Assembly: GCA_017512675.1 (NCBI GenBank)
Contig: JAFWEY010000076.1
Coordinates: 1-36,992 of the forward strand
DNA: 36,992 bases
From: Clostridia bacterium
GTDB taxonomy: Bacteria > Bacillota > Clostridia > Christensenellales > Aristaeellaceae
Reading direction: 5' to 3'
The position numbers and the translations under genes are program-made. Of the stretch, positions 25,681-31,975 are shown one piece after another; within the stretch, counting starts at the first letter, position 1, and each line of letters starts with the position of its first letter. The notes beneath the pieces are model-generated. The model saw only the letters and a list, made by a program, of their open reading frames with translations. It made no database searches and was not told the origin of the DNA.

Positions 25681-25729
25681 GTCATGCCCCTGCGCGTTGC
25701 GCCCCGCGCGCAGTCCCTGCCGCCTGCCC

Positions 25730-26491
25730 TCAGCCGGCCAGGTCCGAAACGATTCGCACGAAGAACAGCAGCAGCACCGCGATCATGACCGGCTTCACGG
25801 AGCGGGCGCCGTTTTTCTGGAAGCTGCGGGTTCCCAGGTAATTGCCCAGAACGCTGAACAGCCCGGCGGTCAGGCCCAGCGGGATCAGTACGCGCCCGTT
25901 GACCAGATACACGGCCAGCGCGGCGATGTTCGTGGAGAAGTTGATCGCCTTGGTCACGCCGTTCGCGGTCCTGACGGACATGTGCGCGGCGCCGGTCAGC
26001 AGCAGCATCAGAAAGGTGCCGGTGCCCGGCCCGTAGAAGCCGTCGTAGGCGCCCAAAAGGAACGCGGCGCAAATGCAGATCGCGAGGGTTTTCCCGAACG
26101 GGTACGGCGGCAGGTCCTCCCGAAGCGCCCTGCCGCGCAGCAGCAGAAGCTCGGTCAGCGGCACGATGAAGAGCATCAGGATCTTGAACGCGCGGTCGTC
26201 CAGCAGCAGCGCCAGGCGCGCGCCCAGCGCCGAGCCGCACAGCGCGAAGGCGGCGGAACACAGCGCGATTTTCAGCGGAATGTAGCCGGCGCGGGCGAAG
26301 CGCAGCGTTGAAGTGGCCGTGCCCATGCAGGAGGAAAGCTTGTTGGTGCCGATCGCGGTGTGCGCGGGCAGCCCCGCGATCAGGTAGGCGGGCAGCGTAA
26401 TCAGCCCGCCGCCGCCGGCCATCGCGTCCACAAAGCCGCCGGCGAACACCAGCGGACAGACGATCAGAAAATGCCGGAACGTCAGTATCAA
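25730..26491 (-). CDS. TSUP (TauE/SafE) family membrane transporter
   Basis: The 253-residue protein has about seven to eight hydrophobic helices and the family's two related halves. The first is marked by AGGFVDAMAGGGGLITLPA (18-36) and AIGTNKLSS, the second by LGAYDGFYGPGTGTFLML and TKAINFSTN. TauE/SafE proteins export sulfite, sulfoacetate or related small anions; the substrate is not readable here. The start is a TTG at 26491 with AAAGGA about 11 bases upstream. It lies 35 bases after the ABC-F coding region on the same strand and is probably the last gene of that transcript. No clear terminator follows. Confidence 0.87.
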   Translation of the reverse strand: MILTFRHFLIVCPLVFAGGFVDAMAGGGGLITLPAYLIAGLPAHTAIGTNKLSSCMGTATSTLRFARAGYIPLKIALCSAAFALCGSALGARLALLLDDRAFKILMLFIVPLTELLLLRGRALREDLPPYPFGKTLAICICAAFLLGAYDGFYGPGTGTFLMLLLTGAAHMSVRTANGVTKAINFSTNIAALAVYLVNGRVLIPLGLTAGLFSVLGNYLGTRSFQKNGARSVKPVMIAVLLLFFVRIVSDLAG

Positions 26492-26526
26492 CGGAAATCA
26501 GATCCTTTCCAGGGGCGCGCGTCGGG

Positions 26527-27534
26527 TCACTGCCCGCTCTCGGCTTCTTCCGCGGCCTGCGCGGCTTCTTCCCAGTCCGCATACAGATCGCTCAGCAGCG
26601 AATTCGCTTCGCGGTGGCTGCGGGCCAGGGCTTCGGCTTTTTCCCGGTCCTGATAGGTGGCGGGATCCGCCAGCGCCTGCTCCATTTCCCGAATCGAGGC
26701 TTCGGCGTCGTGGATTTTCTTTTCCAGGTCCTCCGCCCGCTTTTTCAGCGCCTCGACGGATTCCTTCTTCAGCCGGAGCCTGCGCTTTTCCTTTTCGATT
26801 TCGGTGCGGGTGCGGCCGCCGGCAAGGGGATCCGCGGCGCCCTGCTCCATCCTGCGCTTTTTTTCGGCGTAATCGTCGTAATTGCCCAGGTATTCCGTGA
26901 CCCCGTCCGGACGCATTTCGATCACCCGGTCGCAGACGCGGTTGATGAAATACCGGTCGTGGGACACCGCGATCAGCGTGCCGTTGAAGTCGTCCAGCGC
27001 GTGCTCGAGCACCTCGCGGGAATCCATGTCCAGATGGTTGGTCGGCTCGTCCAGCAGCAGCAGGTTGTCGCGCTTGAGCATCAGCTTGGCCAGCGCGACG
27101 CGCCCCTTTTCGCCGCCGGAAAGCGTGGAGATCTTCTGGAACACGTCGTCGCCGGTCAGAAGGAACAGCGCCAGCGTCGAGCGCACGCGATCCGGCTCCA
27201 TGCGCGGAAAATCGTCCCACACTTCCTGCATGATGTCCTTGTCCGGATGCAGGGTGCTTTGCTGCTGGTCGTAATAGCCGGCGTCCACGTTGGCGCCCCA
27301 GATGACGCTGCCCTCGTCCGGAGCCATGCGGCCGGTGATGCAGTTGAGCAGCGTGGATTTTCCCACGCCGTTGGGCCCGATGATCGCGACCCGCTCGCCG
27401 GCGCGGACGGTCAGGGAGAAATTCTCGAACAGGACGCGGCCGTCGAAGGACTTTTTCATCCCCCGCACCATCAGCACGTCGTCGCCGGAGCGGCGGCGGG
27501 CGGTGAACGAAAACCGGACGCGCGCTTCGTCCAC
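26527..27534 (-). CDS. ABC-F protein, C-terminal half (second ATPase domain), split by in-frame stop
   Basis: This frame holds the second nucleotide-binding domain of an ABC-F ATPase: FSFTARRRSGDDVLMVRGM, Walker A GPNGVGKST, signature LSGGEKGRVALAKL, Walker B LLLLDEPTNHLD and HDRYFINRVCD. A C-terminal charged coiled coil (about 245-330) follows. It continues in the same frame from the upstream half with only one TAA (27541-27543) between them. The candidate start GTG 27534 has no proper RBS (GGAG is about 15 bases away), so independent translation is doubtful. ABC-F proteins act at the ribosomal E site as translation factors or antibiotic-protection factors. Length and sequence fit a single ancestral gene of about 643 codons. 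Confidence 0.75.
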   Translation of the reverse strand: MDEARVRFSFTARRRSGDDVLMVRGMKKSFDGRVLFENFSLTVRAGERVAIIGPNGVGKSTLLNCITGRMAPDEGSVIWGANVDAGYYDQQQSTLHPDKDIMQEVWDDFPRMEPDRVRSTLALFLLTGDDVFQKISTLSGGEKGRVALAKLMLKRDNLLLLDEPTNHLDMDSREVLEHALDDFNGTLIAVSHDRYFINRVCDRVIEMRPDGVTEYLGNYDDYAEKKRRMEQGAADPLAGGRTRTEIEKEKRRLRLKKESVEALKKRAEDLEKKIHDAEASIREMEQALADPATYQDREKAEALARSHREANSLLSDLYADWEEAAQAAEEAESGQ

Positions 27535-27540
27535 CGGCTT

Positions 27541-28458
27541 TTACAGCCGCTCCATCCGGTTCAGCCTCTTTTCGCGGCTTTCCGCGGCGCGGATCGATTT
27601 TTCGCGGTTGTACATCCGGTACCGGTCGATGATGGCCTGCTGCCGGCGGATCTCGGCCTGCTGCATCTGGTATTCCTTGATCTGGCGCTGCAGGTATTCC
27701 TCGCGCTTGACGGCAAAGGTGTCGTAATTGCCGGAGAACTGGGTCAGGTGCCGGTTGCGGACCTCCGCCATCTGGTTGCAGACCTCGTTGAGAAAGTACC
27801 GGTCGTGGGAGATGACCAGAATGGTGCCCTTATAGTCCTTCAGCGCTTCTTCGAGCCAGCGGGTGGATTCGAGATCCAGGTGGTTGGTCGGCTCGTCCAG
27901 CATCAGAAGCTCCGGCTGAATCAGCAGAATCCGCGCCAGGCACAGCCTCGTCTTTTCGCCGCCGGACAGAAGGCGCGCGGGCTGATCCTGCCGGTCTTTG
28001 GCGAACCCCAGTCCGGCCAGAACCCCCTGGATGCGGCTGCGCCATTCGTAGCCGCCTTCCCGCTCGTAGCGCTCGGTGAGCCGCGCGTATTCCCGGGACA
28101 GCGCGTCGAAATCGCCGAGCCTGTCGGGGCTGGCCATCGCCTGCTCCAGATCGCGCAGCTTCTGTTCGATTTTTTGCAGCGGTTCAAATACCCTGGCCAG
28201 CTCCTGCCAGAGCGTGCCGTCCTCGGTGATGTCCGCCTGCTGTGTCAGCAGACCCTTTGTGACGCCCCGGGCGACGGTCACCGTGCCTTCGTCCGGCGCC
28301 AGATCGCCGTTGATGATATGCAGCAACGTGGATTTGCCGCTGCCGTTCACGCCGACCAGGCCCATGCGGTCGCCGGACTGCAGGGTAAGATTGATGTCCT
28401 CGAGCACTTTGTTGATGCCGAAGCTCCTGGATATGTTCTGAAGGGACAGAAGCACCAT
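27541..28458 (-). CDS. ABC-F protein, N-terminal half (first ATPase domain and linker)
   Basis: These 305 residues hold the first nucleotide-binding domain: LLSLQNISRSFGINKVLED, Walker A GVNGSGKST, signature LLSGGEKTRLCLARI, Walker B LLMLDEPTNHLDLE and SHDRYFLNEVC. The inter-domain linker (about 245-305) that would reach the peptidyl-transferase region follows. The frame ends ESREKRLNRMERL then TAA, where intact relatives typically continue directly into KPVDEARVRF. The start at 28458 has GGAGGA upstream. It lies 72 bases after the RadC-like gene. If the stop is real, a single-domain protein is made, and the dimer-like ATP sandwich of ABC-F proteins would need both halves in trans or stop readthrough. 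Confidence 0.78.
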   Translation of the reverse strand: MVLLSLQNISRSFGINKVLEDINLTLQSGDRMGLVGVNGSGKSTLLHIINGDLAPDEGTVTVARGVTKGLLTQQADITEDGTLWQELARVFEPLQKIEQKLRDLEQAMASPDRLGDFDALSREYARLTERYEREGGYEWRSRIQGVLAGLGFAKDRQDQPARLLSGGEKTRLCLARILLIQPELLMLDEPTNHLDLESTRWLEEALKDYKGTILVISHDRYFLNEVCNQMAEVRNRHLTQFSGNYDTFAVKREEYLQRQIKEYQMQQAEIRRQQAIIDRYRMYNREKSIRAAESREKRLNRMERL

Positions 28459-28481
28459 CGGTTGATTCCTCCACAGAAAAT

Positions 28482-28501
28482 GCGCCGGCCGCGTTCGGCG
28501 C
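28482..28501 (-). terminator. Weak hairpin before the ABC-F gene
   Basis: On the minus strand GCGCCG pairs with CGGCGC and is followed by ATTTTCTG. It is too short to be a sure terminator and could be a partial attenuator between the RadC-like and ABC-F genes. Confidence 0.3.
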
Positions 28502-28530
28502 TCCGGCGGACTGACGCCGCCGTTTTCCTT

Positions 28531-29220
28531 TTATCGCGGCCCGCCGGGCGCGCGCCTGCGCAGGATGCCCGACTGAACCATGCTGTCCGCGCAGCCGCCG
28601 GAAAAGACCACGCTGTCCACCAGCGAAATCCGCATTTGCGAGAACAGGCGAACCGCTCGTCGCGCGAGTTCGACGTCGTCGCCGGTGATGCCGGGCACGG
28701 GGCGGGCGCAGATCAGCACGACGCCCTGGGCCCGGTAGCGGACGGCCGGATCGGCCAGCTGCAGAAGGCGGATCCTCCCGCGCCAGTCGCCGCTGCATAC
28801 CCGGGAAACGCCGAGAAGATGGCCGGCAAGATTGAGCGACAGCAGGTAGAGGCCCTCTTCGTTCGCGCAGGTGCGGGCGAACCAGGCTTTCAGGTCCGGC
28901 AGGGAATCCAGCCGCGGGCGGTCGTCGGGGCCGAGGCTCCCGTAGCGCTGCACGGCGTCCCGAACGTCGCCGAGAAACGAAACCGTCCTTTCCCCGACCC
29001 CCGGCACGCCCGACAGCTCTTCGCGGGAAGCGCACAGCACGCCCCGAAGAGAACCGAACCGGTCGATCAGCGCGTGGGCCAGCGGATTGACATCCCGCTG
29101 CGGAATCGGATGAAACAGAAGCAATTCCAGCGCCTCGTGGGGCTGGAACGCGCCGAGGGTTTCCTTTTGCGCCCGCTGCCGAAGGCGGGCGCGGTGCCCG
29201 GCGTGGACCGACGCGGTCAT
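28531..29220 (-). CDS. RadC-like JAB-domain protein without metal-binding motif
   Basis: This 229-residue protein aligns over its length with RadC. An N-terminal UPF0758-type helix-hairpin-helix region (HAGHRARLRQRA, HEALELLLFHPIPQRDVNPLAHALIDRFGSL split over 4-58, GVPGVGERT) is followed by a JAB/MPN domain (about 120-220). The JAMM metal ligands are gone: where HNHPSG is expected the protein reads CARPVP (171-176), and where DHII is expected it has DSVV (202-205). RadC's function is disputed even when intact; this copy should lack zinc-dependent peptidase activity. Its ATG overlaps the previous stop as ATGA, so it is translationally coupled to the acyltransferase-like gene. Confidence 0.78.
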   Translation of the reverse strand: MTASVHAGHRARLRQRAQKETLGAFQPHEALELLLFHPIPQRDVNPLAHALIDRFGSLRGVLCASREELSGVPGVGERTVSFLGDVRDAVQRYGSLGPDDRPRLDSLPDLKAWFARTCANEEGLYLLSLNLAGHLLGVSRVCSGDWRGRIRLLQLADPAVRYRAQGVVLICARPVPGITGDDVELARRAVRLFSQMRISLVDSVVFSGGCADSMVQSGILRRRAPGGPR

Positions 29221-30110
29221 TTGCTCTTTCCGATCAGGTCCCTGGCGGGCTTGAGCGGGATTTCCGTTTTGACGGAAGCGGGCTTTTTCTCCAGCAGCGA
29301 CGGATCCATCAGGTACTTGCGCATCGTGCCGAACGCCTGCGCGTAGGTTACGCCGCCGCAGATGCGCTCGTCCGTGACGACGCCCAGCGTCATCTGGTTC
29401 TTGTAGCCGGCGTCGCCGCCCGGCAGTGGCTGCAGCGCCTTTTCCGTTTTGCCCAGCGCGAGGAAGATCGACGTGGTGCCGAAATTGTATATATGATGGT
29501 ATATATACGTCATGCTGATCGACGCCATGTTGGTGATCCACATCGACGCGTGGAACGGGGAAATATCCACGATCGGGGGCGGGAGAATGCCGTACCGGTC
29601 CAGCAGGCGCGCCAGGCCGACCACCAGCGTCGGAAGCCCCGGCACCCGCAGCAGCATTTTGGCGAAGCCGTTGGTCAGCGTATCCGCCTGTTCGTCGTGA
29701 CTGAGCTCGACGGCGCCTTCGATCTTCTGTTCCACGTCGTACAGCGTGTCGTCCGGATTGAGCTCGATCTTGCAGACGGCCTCGTCCATTTCGCCGCCCG
29801 CGGTGCGCTTGAGGACCACGAACGAGATGCTGATGTTGTTGCGCGCGTAGATCCTTTTGTTGGCGATGAACCGGTTGATTTCCGGATGCTCGGACACGGT
29901 GCGCACAAAAGCCGCGATGATGATGGTCATGAACGTGATGGAATGACCGCTGATCTTCTGCTGCTTGATGTAGCGCGCCATGTTGTCGCAATCCAGCGGA
30001 ATCTTGCACAGATTCTGCGCGTCGTTGCGCAGCGGCATGATATAGGGGGTGAACTCTATGATCGGATCCAGGTTTTTAACCCGCCGACCGTCCGGGCGCC
30101 GTCCAAACAT
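29217..30110 (-). CDS. E2/CAT-like acyltransferase-fold protein, catalytic motif altered
   Basis: This 297-residue protein resembles the catalytic domain of 2-oxoacid dehydrogenase E2 acyltransferases (chloramphenicol-acetyltransferase fold) without lipoyl or E1/E3-binding domains. Markers are the N-terminal LDPIIEFTPYIMP, the core helix FMTIIIAAFVRTVSEHPEINRF split over 60-81, and NNISISFVVLKR. At the C-terminal active-site motif, where E2 has DHRxxDG, it reads DERICGG (247-253), losing the general-base His. Similar stand-alone proteins are known in Clostridia without a defined function. MFGRRPDG at 30110 was chosen because GAGAGGG lies five bases upstream; ATG 30125 overlaps that RBS. No dehydrogenase complex genes are adjacent. 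Confidence 0.72.
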   Translation of the reverse strand: MFGRRPDGRRVKNLDPIIEFTPYIMPLRNDAQNLCKIPLDCDNMARYIKQQKISGHSITFMTIIIAAFVRTVSEHPEINRFIANKRIYARNNISISFVVLKRTAGGEMDEAVCKIELNPDDTLYDVEQKIEGAVELSHDEQADTLTNGFAKMLLRVPGLPTLVVGLARLLDRYGILPPPIVDISPFHASMWITNMASISMTYIYHHIYNFGTTSIFLALGKTEKALQPLPGGDAGYKNQMTLGVVTDERICGGVTYAQAFGTMRKYLMDPSLLEKKPASVKTEIPLKPARDLIGKSK

Positions 30111-30168
30111 TGCAATCCCTCTCATCTGCTATATTATTGGCGGGGGTGGGGGAAGCTCCATTGTTGAC

Positions 30169-30197
30169 ATTATAACCAATCCGGCGCCGTTTTACAA
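30169..30197 (-). promoter_or_regulatory. Promoter of the acyltransferase-like/RadC-like/ABC-F operon
   Basis: On the minus strand TTGTAA (30197-30192), a 17-base spacer and TATAAT (30174-30169) lie about 60 bases before the ATG at 30110. Confidence 0.6.
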
Positions 30198-30299
30198 GGG
30201 CAGCGCCGCAGAAATGAGGCGGCCGGACGGCGAAAACACGCGGGTGCGGGCGGTGAAAGCCGCATCCGTCACGGCCTGCGGCGCCGCCGCACGGGAACC

Positions 30300-31064
30300 T
30301 CAGGCCAGGCACGCCGTAAGATACGGGTGCATTTTTCCGTTGCTGGCCAGGAGATTGCCGGTGGTCAGGAAGTCCTCCTCGCCGGGCCATCCGGTCACGG
30401 TGCCGCCGGCCTCCCGCAGGATCACCGCGCCGGCGCCGAAATCGTAGACGTGGAGGCCCCGCTCGAAGAACCCGTCGGATTTGCCGCAGGCGACCAGGCA
30501 GCACTCGTAGGCGGCGGACCCGAGCCGGCGGAAATCGGCGACGTCCCCCATTTTTGCGATGCTCCTGACCGTGCGTTCGAAATCGGCCTGCTGCCGCATG
30601 CCGAAGGAAAAGTTGATCAGCGCGTGATTGGGGTCGTCCACGCCGGTGACGTGAATCGGCTTGCCGTTCAGATACGCGCCGGACCCCTTTGCGGCGCAGA
30701 ACATTTCGCCGGTGACCGGGTTGTATACCGCGCCCGCGCACAATTCGCCCCGGAACTGCCAGGCCACGGAGATCACATAATAGGGAAGGCGGTGCACGAA
30801 ATTGTTGGTGCCGTCGATCGGATCCACGATCCACATTCCCTCGCGGCCCTCGACGGTGCCGGTTTCTTCGCCCAGAAAGCCGTCCTGCGGGCAGGCGGCG
30901 AGCAGAAGATCGCGCAGCAGGTTTTCGTTGGCCAGATCCATCGTGGTTACCACGTCATGGCGCGCTTTGTCAAATACCGCGGCGTCCTTTGCGTTTTTCA
31001 TCATCTGATTTCCCGCCGCGCGGGCCGCTCTTGCGGCAAGATCGCGCTTTGCCACGAAATCCAT
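30300..31064 (-). CDS. suhB: Inositol monophosphatase family protein (SuhB-like)
   Basis: This Mg-dependent phosphatase of 254 residues carries the three family metal motifs: GEETG (Glu66/Glu67), WIVDPIDGTNNF (Asp81, Asp84) and VYDFGAGAVILREAGG (Asp208). Members hydrolyse inositol-1-phosphate or related sugar phosphates, and SuhB also acts in rRNA antitermination in E. coli; the exact role here is not decidable. AAGGAG precedes the ATG. It is divergent from the exonuclease III gene and separated by 189 bases from the next minus-strand gene. Confidence 0.88.
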   Translation of the reverse strand: MDFVAKRDLAARAARAAGNQMMKNAKDAAVFDKARHDVVTTMDLANENLLRDLLLAACPQDGFLGEETGTVEGREGMWIVDPIDGTNNFVHRLPYYVISVAWQFRGELCAGAVYNPVTGEMFCAAKGSGAYLNGKPIHVTGVDDPNHALINFSFGMRQQADFERTVRSIAKMGDVADFRRLGSAAYECCLVACGKSDGFFERGLHVYDFGAGAVILREAGGTVTGWPGEEDFLTTGNLLASNGKMHPYLTACLA

Positions 31065-31077
31065 CGCGTTTCACTCC

Positions 31078-31106
31078 TTGTACTTAACAAAAGTTTCTGG
31101 TACAAT
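31078..31106 (+). promoter_or_regulatory. Promoter of the exonuclease III gene
   Basis: TTGTAC (31078-31083), a 17-base spacer and an extended -10 TGG-TACAAT (31101-31106). TTGTAC and GTACAA (31100-31105) form a perfect inverted repeat over the promoter. Confidence 0.65.
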
Positions 31107-31141
31107 AATACCATATGCGGGAAAATCCGGAGGTTAGTTTT

Positions 31142-31900
31142 ATGAAAATGATTTCCTGGAACGTAAACGGGCTGCGCGCCTGCCTCGGGAAGGGCTTTCT
31201 GGACGCCTTCCGCGCGCTGGACGCGGATGTGTTCTGCCTGCAGGAAACCAAGCTGCAGGCGGACCAGTTCGACGTGAATGTTCCGGGCTATGCTTCGTAC
31301 CTGAACTGCGCGGAAAAGAAGGGGTATTCCGGAACCGCGCTGTTCACGCGGACGGAGCCTTTGAGCGTCACGCTGGGAATGGGCATCGAGGAACACGACC
31401 GGGAAGGACGGCTGATTACGGCGGAGTACCCCTCGTTCTATCTGGTCAACTGCTATACGCCCATCGCGCAGAACGAACTGCGGCGCCTGGAATACCGGAT
31501 GAAATGGGAGGACGATTTCCGAAAATACCTGGCGTCGCTCGACCGCGTCAAGCCGGTGATCCTGTGCGGCGATCTGAACGTGGCGCACCGGGAGATCGAT
31601 CTGAAGAACCCGAAAACCAACCGCCGCAACGCCGGCTTTACCGACGAGGAGAGGGGCAAATTCACCGAGCTGCTCGAAGCGGGCTTCATCGACAGCTTCC
31701 GCTATTTTCAGCCGGACGCGACGGGGCAGTACAGCTGGTGGAGCTATTTGCGGCATGCCCGCGAGACCAATGCGGGATGGCGGATCGACTACTTCGTCGT
31801 GTCGGAAAAACTGAAGGAGCGCATGAAGGGCGCCGGAATCCATCAGGAGATATACGGGTCGGACCACTGCCCGGTGGAACTGACGATCAATGCCGGTTAG
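31142..31900 (+). CDS. xth: Exodeoxyribonuclease III
   Basis: This AP endonuclease / 3'-5' exonuclease of base-excision repair has 252 residues, a normal length. The endonuclease/exonuclease/phosphatase fold motifs appear in order: ISWNVNGLRA, CLQETKLQ, LCGDLNVAH, YSWWSYLRHARETNAGWRIDYFVV split over about 199-222, and GSDHCPVELTI with the catalytic Asp-His pair. The start was chosen at 31142, with GGAGGT at 31129-31134; a nine-codon upstream extension has no RBS. The next gene begins 75 bases later without an obvious promoter, so readthrough into the CotH cassette is possible. Confidence 0.94.
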   Translation: MKMISWNVNGLRACLGKGFLDAFRALDADVFCLQETKLQADQFDVNVPGYASYLNCAEKKGYSGTALFTRTEPLSVTLGMGIEEHDREGRLITAEYPSFYLVNCYTPIAQNELRRLEYRMKWEDDFRKYLASLDRVKPVILCGDLNVAHREIDLKNPKTNRRNAGFTDEERGKFTELLEAGFIDSFRYFQPDATGQYSWWSYLRHARETNAGWRIDYFVVSEKLKERMKGAGIHQEIYGSDHCPVELTINAG

Positions 31901-31975
31901 AAGGTGTTCACGGGCGAAGGCCGCGCGGGTGAAGGGCGTCCGCCGCGGAACGGGATTGAACGACAAGGAGTAATC

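Larger units (their letters stand above)
25392..25729. other. Intergenic region after the nuclease-helicase
   Basis: This 338-base gap contains the terminator at 25452-25494, a possible recombinase remnant (25551-25680), and a perfect 10-bp palindrome GGCGATCGCC at 25670-25679. The composition returns to the GC-rich host type near 25680. I see no intact gene. Confidence 0.5.

Noticed and set aside
26614..29346. 910-codon plus-strand open frame opposite ABC-F and RadC-like genes
   Set aside because: Antisense shadow of GC-rich coding sequence; no family motif, and the minus-strand genes have clear Walker and signature motifs.
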